Shown here: in pieces, positions 55,820 through 64,000 of the stretch
Position numbering within the stretch: position 1 is the stretch's first letter
Layout of the letters: each line of letters starts with the position of its first letter
Assembly: GCF_029958905.1 (NCBI RefSeq)
Contig: NZ_CP124614.1
Coordinates: forward strand, 1,426,001-1,490,000
Source of the DNA: Vibrio sp. YMD68
GTDB lineage: Bacteria > Pseudomonadota > Gammaproteobacteria > Enterobacterales > Vibrionaceae
Length of the DNA stretch: 64,000 nt
Reading direction: 5' to 3'
The notes under the pieces: generated by a model
Databases searched by the model: none
What the model saw: only the letters and a program-made list of their open reading frames with translations
What the model was told of the DNA's origin: nothing
Translations under genes and position numbers: made by a program

Positions 55820-57268
55820 ATGAAAGGTGATATCGGTGTAATTGGCCTAGCAGTAATGGGTCAAAACCTTATCCTAAACATGAACGACCACGGCTTCAAA
55901 GTTGTGGCTCACAACCGTACTGCTGCTAAAGTAGACGAGTTTCTAGAAGGCCCAGCGAAAGGGACTAACATTGTTGGTGCTTACTCTCTAGAAGAGCTCG
56001 TTGAGAAGCTAGAAACGCCACGTAAAGTGATGTTGATGGTTCGTGCGGGTGACGTTGTAGATACGTTCATCGACAAGCTTGTACCACTTCTAGACAAAGG
56101 TGACATCATCATTGATGGTGGTAACACTAACTTCCCAGACACGAACCGTCGTGTTGCTGCTCTTCGTGAGAAAGGCATTCACTTCATCGGTACGGGTGTT
56201 TCTGGTGGTGAAGAAGGCGCTCGTTTCGGTCCTTCTATCATGCCAGGCGGTTCTCCTGAAGCTTGGGAAGCGGTTAAGCCTATCTTCCAAGGTATCTCTG
56301 CGAAAACTGACGCGGGTGAGCCTTGTTGTGATTGGGTGGGTAACGACGGTGCTGGTCACTTCGTTAAGATGGTTCACAATGGCATCGAATACGGTGACAT
56401 GCAGCTTATCACTGAAGCCTACCAGTTCATGAAAGATGGCCTTGGGTTGAACCACGACGAAATGCAGGCTGTATTTGCTGACTGGAACAAAACTGAGCTA
56501 GATAGCTACCTAGTAGAAATCACGGCTGACATCCTTGGCTACAAAGATGAAGACGGTGAAGCGCTCGTTGAGAAAATCCTAGACACTGCTGGCCAAAAAG
56601 GTACGGGCAAATGGACAGGTATAAACGCACTAGACATGGGTATCCCACTGACTCTAATCACTGAGTCTGTATTCTCTCGTTGCCTGTCTGCATTGAAAGA
56701 TCAACGTGTTGAAGCTGAGCAACTGTTCGGCAAGACTGTTGCTCCAGTTGAAGGCGACAAGCAAGAGTGGGTTGATGCAATCCGTCAGGCTCTACTGGCT
56801 TCTAAGATAATCTCTTACGCTCAAGGTTTCATGCTAATGCGTGAAGCGTCGAACGAAAACGGTTGGGATCTAAACTACGGTAACGTTGCTCTTATGTGGC
56901 GTGGCGGTTGTATCATCCGTTCTGCATTCCTGGGCAACATTCGTGATGCTTACGAAGCGAACCCAGAGATCGCTTTCCTAGGTTCAGATGCCTACTTCAA
57001 AGGTATCCTAGACAACTGCATGGGCGCTTGGCGTAAAGTAGCCGCTAAGTCTATGGAATCTGGTATTCCAATGCCATGCATGACTTCTGCACTGACGTTC
57101 CTAGACGGCTACACTACAGCTCGTCTTCCAGCGAACCTTCTACAAGCTCAGCGTGACTACTTCGGTGCTCACACTTACGAGCGTACTGACCGTCCGCGTG
57201 GTGAATTCTTCCACACAAACTGGACTGGTACAGGCGGCGACACTGCTTCTACAACATACGACGTATAA
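55820..57268 (+). CDS. gnd: 6-phosphogluconate dehydrogenase, decarboxylating
   Basis: Oxidatively decarboxylates 6-phosphogluconate to ribulose-5-phosphate, giving NADPH. The 482-aa protein has the NADP loop GVIGLAVMGQN, NRT after strand 2, GVSGGEEGARFGPS with the active-site region, KMVHNGIEYGDMQ (catalytic Lys) and a C-terminal tail with FHTNWTGTGG. A strong AAGGAGAT site lies before the ATG. It is 28 bp after pgl and ends with a terminator. Confidence 0.97.
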   Translation: MKGDIGVIGLAVMGQNLILNMNDHGFKVVAHNRTAAKVDEFLEGPAKGTNIVGAYSLEELVEKLETPRKVMLMVRAGDVVDTFIDKLVPLLDKGDIIIDGGNTNFPDTNRRVAALREKGIHFIGTGVSGGEEGARFGPSIMPGGSPEAWEAVKPIFQGISAKTDAGEPCCDWVGNDGAGHFVKMVHNGIEYGDMQLITEAYQFMKDGLGLNHDEMQAVFADWNKTELDSYLVEITADILGYKDEDGEALVEKILDTAGQKGTGKWTGINALDMGIPLTLITESVFSRCLSALKDQRVEAEQLFGKTVAPVEGDKQEWVDAIRQALLASKIISYAQGFMLMREASNENGWDLNYGNVALMWRGGCIIRSAFLGNIRDAYEANPEIAFLGSDAYFKGILDNCMGAWRKVAAKSMESGIPMPCMTSALTFLDGYTTARLPANLLQAQRDYFGAHTYERTDRPRGEFFHTNWTGTGGDTASTTYDV

Positions 57269-57297
57269 TCGTTAGTTCATGTTGAAACCATAAAAAC

Positions 57298-57325
57298 AAA
57301 AGGATGCCAAACGGCATCCTTTTTT
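57298..57325. terminator. Bidirectional terminator
   Basis: Stem AAAGGATGCC / GGCATCCTTT with an AAAC loop and flanking A and T runs, between convergent gnd and the MFS gene. Confidence 0.9.
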
Positions 57326-57343
57326 AATCGTGACAAAATTGAA

Positions 57344-58504
57344 TTATTCGCCTGCAATGATTTGGCGTTTGCCTTTCATACTAGCAAACAACATGTATAA
57401 ACAGGTCGACAGTAAGGACACGAATAAATACCCAATTAATCCGTATTGTGACTGCATAAACCAATCCGCAAGTACTGGCCCAAGTATTGAGCCGATGCTG
57501 TAGCTAAATAGCATCACCTGAGTGGCTGAAACAATGTAGTTAGCATCAAGACCATCGCACCCTAGGTTGATGGCGATCGGGTAGAGCGCGAAGCTCGCCA
57601 TTCCTAATATGAATAAGCAAACAGCAAACGTACCCATGTCGGTGCTCATGGCAGAAAGTGCCATGGCGGCGACACCTAATAAACAAAACATTGCCATAAG
57701 AAGTGTTCTGCCGAGGTATTTCGACAACCAAGGAACCGTGGGTTGAACGGCCATCCCACCGAGTATGACCAGTGCCATCAAGCTGCCTATTTCACTATTT
57801 CCAGTTCCGCGGTGGCTAAGCTCTAACGGCATTAGCCCGTAAACAGCGCCTAACACTAAGCCGGAGACGATGCACCCCATTATGGCAGCATGGTTCAACT
57901 TAGCTATTTGTCGGATGGACAGTCTCGATGCTTCTTCGCTTTCAGGTTGATCCGATTTTCCGAAAATCAGGACCATGACGGCCAGTGATAATAATGAAAA
58001 AATAGCGATGTAAGGAACGCTGCCAATAACGCCGATGTAACCAATACCCAGTTGCCCGAAAGACGATCCGCCATACAAGGCCCCCATATAAAGGCCTAAG
58101 CGTTTTCCTCGGCTGGACTCATCACCATGTAACAGCCATGATTCGACGATAACGAAAACACCAGCGACTGCGATACCCGCCACAAAACGAGCGCCTAACC
58201 AAATAGATGAATAAGAGAGAATTGGTAACACAACAATTGAGATCATAAAGATCAACAAGCACGAAATAAACGCATTACGATGCCCGAGCTTTACTACCAT
58301 TGGTTCAATGGCGATCGCGCCGACTAAAAGCCCTGCATAGAATATACTGGCTAGCCAACTGGCCAAGCTACTTTCTAGGCCATAGTGAGGTAACATCAGA
58401 GGCATCAAACTCATCAAATAACCGGATGCAATTGCGTAAAGAGAGAGCGCAATAACCGGTACAGAGATGCGAGCTTTAGGCTCGGTGATAAGAATGTTTT
58501 CCAA
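57344..58504 (-). CDS. MFS transporter, YcaD-like
   Basis: A 386-aa inner-membrane protein with 12 predicted helices. It has an MFS loop 2-3 motif (VVKLGHRNAF), a central loop (FGKSDQPESEEASRLS) and the overall pattern of E. coli YcaD (start ISVPVIALSLYAIASGYLMSLMPLML). Substrate is unknown. Size is normal for the family. It is alone, read towards gnd; the divergent region leads into a nitroreductase remnant. Confidence 0.82.
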   Translation of the reverse strand: MENILITEPKARISVPVIALSLYAIASGYLMSLMPLMLPHYGLESSLASWLASIFYAGLLVGAIAIEPMVVKLGHRNAFISCLLIFMISIVVLPILSYSSIWLGARFVAGIAVAGVFVIVESWLLHGDESSRGKRLGLYMGALYGGSSFGQLGIGYIGVIGSVPYIAIFSLLSLAVMVLIFGKSDQPESEEASRLSIRQIAKLNHAAIMGCIVSGLVLGAVYGLMPLELSHRGTGNSEIGSLMALVILGGMAVQPTVPWLSKYLGRTLLMAMFCLLGVAAMALSAMSTDMGTFAVCLFILGMASFALYPIAINLGCDGLDANYIVSATQVMLFSYSIGSILGPVLADWFMQSQYGLIGYLFVSLLSTCLYMLFASMKGKRQIIAGE

Positions 58505-58663
58505 TGTAGGAGCCTCCGAAAAAGTAAGTGGGGTATTTTCGGGGCGAATATGTACGGAATTGAAATAAAGGTAAAACGAATCATTTTTTTCTTAACGACA
58601 AAAATAATTTATCGTTGAAATCGTTATGAATATAAAGAAGCAATAGAGCCAAAAAGAGTAGGC

Positions 58664-59073
58664 ATGACACACTCGATCATTGCCGATCTTAATACTCGCT
58701 ATACGGCAAAAAAATACGATGCACAAAAGCGAATTTCAGCGGAAGATATGGACGTATCAAAGAAGCGATCCGCCTATCTGCGTCTTCCATCAACTCGCAA
58801 CCTTTAAAGTTTATCATTCATGAATTCGATCACGCCAAAGAGCGTTTTCACGGAACGTTCGCCAATATGTTCCAGTTCAATCAACCTCATGCGAAAGGTG
58901 CCTCCCATATCATTCTATTCGCTCATCATCCTAAGTTTGATAAAGAGCAGTATCGCAAAGTGGTTGATACTGCATTCAGTTCAGGTCATCTTCCTGTGGA
59001 ACGTTACAATGAGATGCTTGAAGGCGCGTTCGGTTTTGTCGAGTTAAATACCGATGTTAACGAAAAAGAACGG
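58664..59073 (+). pseudogene. NfsB-like nitroreductase, frameshifted and truncated
   Basis: The frame from ATG 58664 encodes THSIIADLNTRYTAKKYDA, a clear start of an oxygen-insensitive NAD(P)H nitroreductase. At about 58756 one base is missing (GACGTATCAAAG where GTA-ATC-AAA is expected). The similarity continues in another frame (IKEAIRLSASSINSQP, then MFQFNQPHAK and ASHIILFAHHPKFDKEQ) up to about 59070 (FGFVELNTDVNEKE). About 85-90 C-terminal residues of the usual 217 are absent. The sequence beyond is unrelated. A sequencing error could explain the frameshift but not the truncation. Confidence 0.85.
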
Positions 59074-59232
59074 GTAGACCGGCTAAGATGCAGCACCCCC
59101 AGCTCTTTCTTAAAAACAACCGACCACTCACTATACAACAGATAGCGCCATTCGCAGATATCCGTTAAACCCAACAGTAAGAAAAGTCGTCTATTCAAAG
59201 TCAGGCTAGGGCGCACCTACTCCTGTTACGAA
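59074..59232. other. Unidentified sequence after the nitroreductase break
   Basis: About 160 bp that do not continue the gene. On the minus strand it can be read as a short peptide with ICEWRYLLYSEWSVVFKKEL, which resembles no family I can name; it may be a scar of a mobile element or rearrangement. No inverted terminal repeats or target-site duplication could be identified. Confidence 0.35.
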
Positions 59233-59424
59233 TTATGTGCCTTTTTCTTTGGTCCTATTTTTTACGATATCAGCGAGGTAGATAAAAGCGCTGAATAATA
59301 AAAAGGCCGCTGAAACAAAGAAGAGTACGGGCATTTTTAATATCCATGCAAAGGTAGCAGCAAGAAAAGCACTAAAGCAAACTAACCGGCTAGATGACAT
59401 AACATGACCCAGTTTTGTGTTCAT
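59233..59424 (-). CDS. Small two-helix membrane protein (63 aa)
   Basis: Unknown protein with two hydrophobic segments (about 12-27, VCFSAFLAATFAWIL, and 31-51, PVLFFVSAAFLLFSAFIYLA) and a basic C-terminus (KNRTKEKG). A strong GGGAGG ribosome site 5 nt before the ATG supports real translation. Function is not known; such proteins can be regulators of membrane complexes or toxins, with no evidence here for either. Confidence 0.7.
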   Translation of the reverse strand: MNTKLGHVMSSSRLVCFSAFLAATFAWILKMPVLFFVSAAFLLFSAFIYLADIVKNRTKEKGT

Positions 59425-59561
59425 AACGCCTCCCGAATAAGGTCTGTTTTCCTTATGGGCAGTATCTCATTGGCGGTGAGAAATTAATCTAAATCGTTAT
59501 CAAAAAACCTGATTTAGTGATCCAGATGGAATGTATTCAGACACATCGTGAATGTTAAATA

Positions 59562-59580
59562 AATAAGAATCATTATCATT
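59562..59580. promoter_or_regulatory. Strong Fur-type box
   Basis: AATAAGAATCATTATCATT matches the palindromic Fur consensus AATGATAATNATTATCATT at 16 of 18 fixed positions. It ends 12 bp before the ATG of the GGDEF-EAL gene, so binding would block transcription or start near it. Confidence 0.6.
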
Positions 59581-59592
59581 AGAGAAAAGGCT

Positions 59593-61983
59593 ATGATAGA
59601 GTGGTATTCATGTAATCTATCAATAGAGCATGACGCATTGAAGGTCTTGTTTTTTCGTAAATCTTTTCTCTTAATTTGGGTGATAGGGCTTGTCGTCGCC
59701 TTTTTCAGTTTTCGCACCGTCGAGTTTTATGAGTCCCGCAAGTTGCACGATCAACTAGAAATCCAATTTCACGGCAAGATGAAACTGCTCGAGCAATCAA
59801 TACGCTCATTGTCTGAGTTGATCTATGCGACTCAAAAGTTTATGCAAAACGGTAACAGCCCGTCTCAATCACAGTTTCAACGATTCCTTGATGCCCGAAC
59901 GGGAATAGGGTCGGGCATTCATTCTGTATTGTGGGTGCCTTTAGTGGCGTCCGATGACGTGATTGAATTTGAACAGCAAGCCAAAAAAGAGGGGCTACTC
60001 GGTTTTCGATTATTGCCCAGCATGGATCAAACGAATTCATGTGCGTTTGGGTTGGGCAGCGCAACGTTACCTGTTTATTATGTTTCACCTCAGTTTGAAG
60101 CCAGTGACTTTTTGGGGCAAAGGCTGGATACCCACTGCGATTATTCAGCCGCGATGAAATCGTCACTCCTGGAGCAAGGTATCGCGACGAGTGCTTTTGA
60201 AGATGAGAACAACCAAGGGATAAAATTGTTTCTTCCGGTGTTAGGGAGTGAAAATGAACTGCAGGGATTCGTGGTGGCCAGCGTTCTATTCCATGAGTTT
60301 TTGGGCGTAACATGGAAAAGTGAAATCAATTCTAACAAGCTCAATATTTCGGTTGCCAACACCAGCACACAAAATGATTCCGTTATTTTTCAATCGCATG
60401 TCAATTTAGCTCTAAAGAAAGCCTCTTATTATGATCAGGTGCTTGTTTATACTCAGTTGGTCGAGCTACCACTCATAGGCCAAAACTGGACAATATCGAT
60501 CTCGATGATAGATGACAAAACGAGACTACTGATTTACGGTTCAACCGCAGTGATCCTGATACTGTTGCTGACCGTGTCGGTTTCGATTGGTGTCAGTTTT
60601 TATGCCCATCGTTTGCAAATTTCAGATCGGATTGTTAAAGAAAAAACGGAAAGCCTTGAAATTCAGGCCACAAGAGACGAATTGACAGGCCTATTTAATC
60701 GGCAGTCATTGAGTGAGAAAATAGAGCATCAACTAGAACTCATTGGCCAAGAAAAAACGCGTGGTTTTTCCATTCTTTTTATCGATCTCGATAGATTCAA
60801 AGTCATCAACGATTCAATGGGGCATATTGTTGGTGACCATGTATTGCAGCAGGTCGCGTTTCGTTTAAAGAATAATGCACGGAAAGGCGATATTAGCTTT
60901 CGGTTTGGTGGGGATGAGTTTGTGATTTGCTTACCCAATCAAGTGGATGAAAAAATCGTGGGAGATTTATGTCAGCGATTTTCTGATCTTTTGTCTAAGC
61001 CATATAGCATTAAAGGGCAAACCTGTCATTTAGGCGCGAGCATCGGGGTGTCGATTGTTACCTCGCCTTCTGAGTCGCTCGCGAGCATCTTACGAGAAGC
61101 CGATACCGCGATGTACAAGGCCAAGCAATCCGGCACTGAAAAAGTGGTGTTTTTTAATGACTCTATGTTCATACAAGCGAAGCAGCGCTTTGTATTGGAG
61201 CAAGAGCTGGCTATTGCCATAGAAAGCAATCAGTTATCTTTAGTATACCAGCCTATTTTTTGTCAAAAGACAGAGAGAGTGTCTGGGTTTGAAGCTCTAC
61301 TGCGTTGGAATCATCCTGAAAAAGGGCCAATATCCCCGGCCGAATTTATTCCTGTAGCGGAAGAAGCCGGTTTGATCATCAAAATGGGCGACTGGGTGGT
61401 CAGGCAAGTCTGTGAGATATTAGAATCGCTTTGGCATGACTCATCATTAAGCTATATACCTCGGATCAATATTAACGTGTCGGCCAAGCAATTCGAGTCA
61501 AATCATATCATTCATACTTTGCAATGTGCGTTAAGCCAGGCGAAGTTTCCAGCCAGCTTACTGGGGATTGAAATAACAGAGTCACTGCTACTGAGCGATT
61601 CATCATGTACGGTCAATGCGCTAAAGGAAATAAAAGACTTAGGTGCGAAGATCTATCTCGATGATTTTGGCACGGGCTATTCGTCTTTATCGGTGCTTAG
61701 TGAGTATCCCGTGGATACGGTCAAAATCGATCAGAGTTTTGTGCGTCATATTGATAACGTAGGTCATAAGTCGAGTCGTTTGTGCAAAGGGATTATTTCA
61801 ATGGCGCATTCTATCTCGCTCGAAGTGGTGGCTGAAGGGGTTGAAACGGAAATGCAGTTATCGACCTTGCGAGGTTGCGGTTGTAATTATGTCCAAGGTT
61901 TCTTAAAAGCAAAACCGGTGAGTAGTGACGTTATGGGGGAGTATTTGACTTATAAACCAAGTTACGCCCTTCAAGCGAGCTAG
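59593..61983 (+). CDS. CHASE-GGDEF-EAL c-di-GMP enzyme
   Basis: A 796-aa membrane protein for c-di-GMP turnover. TM1 (24-40) and TM2 (313-335) flank a periplasmic CHASE domain (LWVPLV, ASDFLGQRLDTHCDY, LFLPVLG). The cyclase domain has an intact GGDEF at 439-443 and inhibitory site RKGD at 430-433. The phosphodiesterase domain has EAL at 567-569 and the later motifs NINVSAKQF, EITESLLL, DDFGTGYSSL, KIDQSF and EGVE. Both active sites look complete, so the balance is set by signal input. The Fur-type box upstream suggests iron control; this is inference. Confidence 0.93.
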   Translation: MIEWYSCNLSIEHDALKVLFFRKSFLLIWVIGLVVAFFSFRTVEFYESRKLHDQLEIQFHGKMKLLEQSIRSLSELIYATQKFMQNGNSPSQSQFQRFLDARTGIGSGIHSVLWVPLVASDDVIEFEQQAKKEGLLGFRLLPSMDQTNSCAFGLGSATLPVYYVSPQFEASDFLGQRLDTHCDYSAAMKSSLLEQGIATSAFEDENNQGIKLFLPVLGSENELQGFVVASVLFHEFLGVTWKSEINSNKLNISVANTSTQNDSVIFQSHVNLALKKASYYDQVLVYTQLVELPLIGQNWTISISMIDDKTRLLIYGSTAVILILLLTVSVSIGVSFYAHRLQISDRIVKEKTESLEIQATRDELTGLFNRQSLSEKIEHQLELIGQEKTRGFSILFIDLDRFKVINDSMGHIVGDHVLQQVAFRLKNNARKGDISFRFGGDEFVICLPNQVDEKIVGDLCQRFSDLLSKPYSIKGQTCHLGASIGVSIVTSPSESLASILREADTAMYKAKQSGTEKVVFFNDSMFIQAKQRFVLEQELAIAIESNQLSLVYQPIFCQKTERVSGFEALLRWNHPEKGPISPAEFIPVAEEAGLIIKMGDWVVRQVCEILESLWHDSSLSYIPRININVSAKQFESNHIIHTLQCALSQAKFPASLLGIEITESLLLSDSSCTVNALKEIKDLGAKIYLDDFGTGYSSLSVLSEYPVDTVKIDQSFVRHIDNVGHKSSRLCKGIISMAHSISLEVVAEGVETEMQLSTLRGCGCNYVQGFLKAKPVSSDVMGEYLTYKPSYALQAS

Positions 61984-61984
61984 A

Positions 61985-62030
61985 GGGCAGTGAGCCACAT
62001 TTAATTAATTCATGGCTTCACTGCTTTGAC
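61985..62030. terminator. Imperfect hairpin between convergent genes
   Basis: GGCAGTGAGCCA / TGGCTTCACTGC arms with one-base bulge and a 15-nt loop between the GGDEF-EAL gene and the LysE-type gene. No long T run; a weak bidirectional terminator at best. Confidence 0.45.
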
Positions 62031-62064
62031 TGGCGAAAGAGGGCGCTGGTATGAGTGCCCTGTA

Positions 62065-62685
62065 TTAAGTCAAAAATAACCAAACACCGACGCCCATCAT
62101 TAGGGTTCCTGCAATTCTGTTCATTAATCGCACATTGTGTGATTGGCCCAATAGACTCTTCAACCCTTTACCACCAGTGGCGTACAGAGTCATGCAGATG
62201 AACTCGAACAAAAGAATGATCGAAACCAAGACAACCAATTGAGGCGCTAAATCAGCACTTTGATCGATAAAGGGCGGCAAGAGTGAAATCATAAATGCCC
62301 AGCCTTTCGGGTTGGCAATGGCTGTCACAAAGCCTTGAACCACCAAGTCCCAATCACTGTGTGTGACGGGTGATGTGTCATTGAGGTTGATGGCTAGCTT
62401 TCCTCTCGAACGCCACATTTGTATGCCCAAATAAAATAGGTAGCTACCACCAATGAATTTGAGTGCGACAAACAGCCAGGGGTAATTGAGCATGACCGCT
62501 GCAATACCCAATACCGCTGCAACAGCAACCAAGCCGACGCCCACAAGTTCACCTGCCATCATCCATAAGGCGCGGCGATAGCCAATGCTCATACCTAATG
62601 TGAGTGCGAGCGTCATACACATGCCTGGAGTGATCGAGACAAAGAAGAAGGTTGGAATAAACATTCCCAGCAAAGCGGTATTCAT
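62065..62685 (-). CDS. LysE/RhtB-family amino-acid exporter
   Basis: A 206-aa inner-membrane exporter with six predicted helices. Typical blocks: FFVSITPGMCMTLALTLGMSIG near the N-terminus, LKFIGGSYLFYLGIQMWRS, GFVTAIANPKGWAFMISLLPPFI and the final NRIAGTLMMGVGVWLF. Substrate (homoserine, threonine or other amino acids) cannot be told. I choose ATG 62685; 40 more codons upstream have no family similarity and overlap a repeat (CATAATGAGTCGATGA). Confidence 0.88.
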   Translation of the reverse strand: MNTALLGMFIPTFFFVSITPGMCMTLALTLGMSIGYRRALWMMAGELVGVGLVAVAAVLGIAAVMLNYPWLFVALKFIGGSYLFYLGIQMWRSRGKLAINLNDTSPVTHSDWDLVVQGFVTAIANPKGWAFMISLLPPFIDQSADLAPQLVVLVSIILLFEFICMTLYATGGKGLKSLLGQSHNVRLMNRIAGTLMMGVGVWLFLT

Positions 62686-62863
62686 AATCGTTATATTTTT
62701 ATTGTTAAATGTGTCGTTAACATAAAGCAATGCCTGACTAAAGCCAATATCAATATGAGTCGATGAAGCATAATGAGTCGATGAGGCAGACAGATGTGGG
62801 CGCAATAACCAATTAGCGGTAAACTAAAGCCTTTATCCTGTATCAACGGCAAAGAGAGCAACA

Positions 62864-63523
62864 ATGACGACTTTATTGACAGCGGAAGTTGAACCAAAGA
62901 CCACAGCAAATGCTTCCGTTATTTGGTTGCACGGACTAGGGGCCGATGGCCATGATTTTGAACCTATCGTTAGAGAGTTAGCTCTTCCGAAAGCGTGCGC
63001 GATTCGATTTATATTTCCTCATTCACCTTCGATTCCCGTCACCATCAATGGCGGAGTGGTCATGCCTGCTTGGTACGATATTTTAGATATGAGCATTGAG
63101 CGTAAGGTCGATTTATCACAATTAAATGCGTCTGCAAGCGCGGTGCAAGCGTTGATTGACCGTGAGATAGAGCGTGGGATCAAATCTGATCGCATTATTC
63201 TTGCTGGTTTTTCTCAAGGTGGAGCGGTTGCCTATCAAGCGGCACTGACCTACTCACAGCCCTTGGCAGGGTTACTTGCGATGTCGACGTATTTTGCGAC
63301 CAAAGAGACAATTGAGCTTCACGAGAGCAATAAACATATTGATATCAATATTATGCATGGTTCTCTAGACCCGGTGGTGGCTCCACAATTGGGCGAGCAA
63401 GCTCTTAACGCTCTTGAAAGTAAAGGCTATCAGCCCGCTTATCATCAGTATGCGATGGAACACGGTGTCTGTGCCCAGCAAATTAACGACATTTCACAGT
63501 GGATACAAAGACGTCTGAGCTAA
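62864..63523 (+). CDS. Carboxylesterase / acyl-protein thioesterase-like hydrolase
   Basis: A 219-aa alpha/beta hydrolase of the carboxylesterase 2 (YpfH/Est) type. The oxyanion region reads WLHGLGADGHDFEP, and the catalytic triad is Ser117 (GFSQGG), Asp169 (HGSLDPVV) and His200 (EHGV). FPHSPSIPVTINGG and MPAWYDI are family blocks. There is no signal peptide, so it acts in the cytosol. An AGAGAGC site is upstream of the ATG. Natural substrate is unknown. Confidence 0.9.
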   Translation: MTTLLTAEVEPKTTANASVIWLHGLGADGHDFEPIVRELALPKACAIRFIFPHSPSIPVTINGGVVMPAWYDILDMSIERKVDLSQLNASASAVQALIDREIERGIKSDRIILAGFSQGGAVAYQAALTYSQPLAGLLAMSTYFATKETIELHESNKHIDINIMHGSLDPVVAPQLGEQALNALESKGYQPAYHQYAMEHGVCAQQINDISQWIQRRLS

Positions 63524-63577
63524 ACAAAGCGGCGGTAGGTCTCGCTGTTGAAAGCTAGAGTGTTGGCATCAACAAGG

Positions 63578-64000
63578 CTATGCGTTGGCAAAGCTCACGA
63601 CAAAGGTATTTACATTGTTGGTTCTAGGGGCAATCTCAATCGTTGCACTATGCAGTACAGCAATGTCGTTGCAAATTGCCATGCCTAAACCCGCACCATC
63701 TCCTTTTTCTGATTGACCGCGATAAAATTGTTCAAACATTCTTTCACGTGTTTCTTGGGGGATTTCGGGTCCGCTATCTGTAACGAATACTTTGGTTGAG
63801 TGTTGATCTTGAGTAACACTGACCAGAATTTCACTGCGCGTCCCAGAATATCGAATGGCGTTATCAATGAGGTTTCGAAATAGCACCTCTAGCAGCATTT
63901 TATCGCCGGAGAGTTGAGCTTGAAATGGGTTCAGACTGATGTCTTGATTTTTCCTCAAAGCGAGTGGGGCGAGATCAGCAATGACCGTCTGTAAAAGAGG
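63578..64000 (-). CDS. Sensor histidine kinase, C-terminal part (runs off the window)
   Basis: The last 140 residues of a two-component sensor. The ATP-binding domain has the N box (RNLIDNAIRYS), the D box (VTDSGPEIP), the F region (RMFEQFYRG) and the G box (GDGAGLGMAI). The frame is open to the window end (continuing with TVIADLAPLAL at the N-terminal side), so the sensor and His-box parts lie outside. The short end and layout resemble QseC/PmrB kinases, but this cannot be confirmed. It is convergent with the esterase gene. Confidence 0.85.
   Translation of the reverse strand, partial: PLLQTVIADLAPLALRKNQDISLNPFQAQLSGDKMLLEVLFRNLIDNAIRYSGTRSEILVSVTQDQHSTKVFVTDSGPEIPQETRERMFEQFYRGQSEKGDGAGLGMAICNDIAVLHSATIEIAPRTNNVNTFVVSFANA

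Noticed and set aside
1..64000. CRISPR arrays, tRNA or rRNA genes, intact insertion sequences or prophage genes
   Set aside because: I looked for regular repeat-spacer patterns, CCA-ending cloverleaf sequences, transposase motifs and phage structural genes and saw none I could defend.

Overview
The window reads as chromosomal DNA of a marine gammaproteobacterium, most likely a Vibrio or close relative. The evidence is the RibA type starting MAEVRARV, the DUF2982 protein, the ldtD-mepK-ycbL cluster, the ptsG / zwf-pgl-gnd neighbourhood, heavy use of Shine-Dalgarno sites and a moderate GC content. This is inference from gene content; no rRNA, tRNA, CRISPR array, prophage or intact IS was seen. 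In Vibrio the zwf-pgl-gnd operon is often on the second chromosome, but the window itself cannot show which replicon this is.

Layout. 0.1-4.3 kb: a small unknown ORF, ribA (riboflavin), then a cell-wall cluster of L,D-transpeptidase, MepK-type endopeptidase and a YcbL metallo-hydrolase. 4.3-5.6 kb: a DUF2982 membrane protein and a histone-H1-like small DNA-binding protein. 6-11.3 kb: a TRAP transporter (DctP-DctQ-DctM) of the 2-oxo-acid type, followed by a Cache-domain histidine kinase and NarL-type regulator that probably sense its substrate. 11.5-15 kb: a small ORF, a TrmY-like tRNA methyltransferase, and a solute-binding protein translationally coupled to a diguanylate cyclase. 15.2-17.1 kb: RhlE helicase and a cold-shock protein. 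17.4-22.9 kb: an operon of a DUF2760 membrane protein and two divergent Hsp70 proteins. 23.2-31.2 kb: exonuclease, TerB-like protein, unknown acidic protein, a MipA-like outer-membrane protein, HrpA helicase and a small beta-barrel.

31.5-45.4 kb is a type I secretion locus. Two ABC proteins with complementary and severely degenerate ATPase domains plus an HlyD-type adaptor converge on a gene for a 2925-residue VCBS/cadherin-like surface protein that contains near-identical internal duplications of about 0.65 and 1.1 kb. This is the most unusual part of the window.

45.7-50.7 kb holds an LRR-protein-kinase fusion and an operon of OmpR-type regulator, histidine kinase and an orphan sugar-type binding protein. 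It is divergent from ptsG across a 440-bp region carrying palindromes and four 14-bp tandem repeats. 51-57.3 kb is glucose uptake and the oxidative pentose-phosphate pathway (ptsG, a YdcH-type small protein, zwf-pgl-gnd), with a perfect FNR-type site upstream of zwf. 57.3-64 kb: a YcaD-like MFS transporter, a frameshifted and truncated nitroreductase pseudogene, a small membrane protein, a CHASE-GGDEF-EAL protein with a strong Fur-like box at its start, a LysE-type exporter, a carboxylesterase and the 3' part of a sensor kinase running off the window.

Signalling through c-di-GMP, two-component systems and orphan binding proteins is a recurring theme, alongside a large secreted adhesin that such signals commonly control in vibrios; that functional link is inference.
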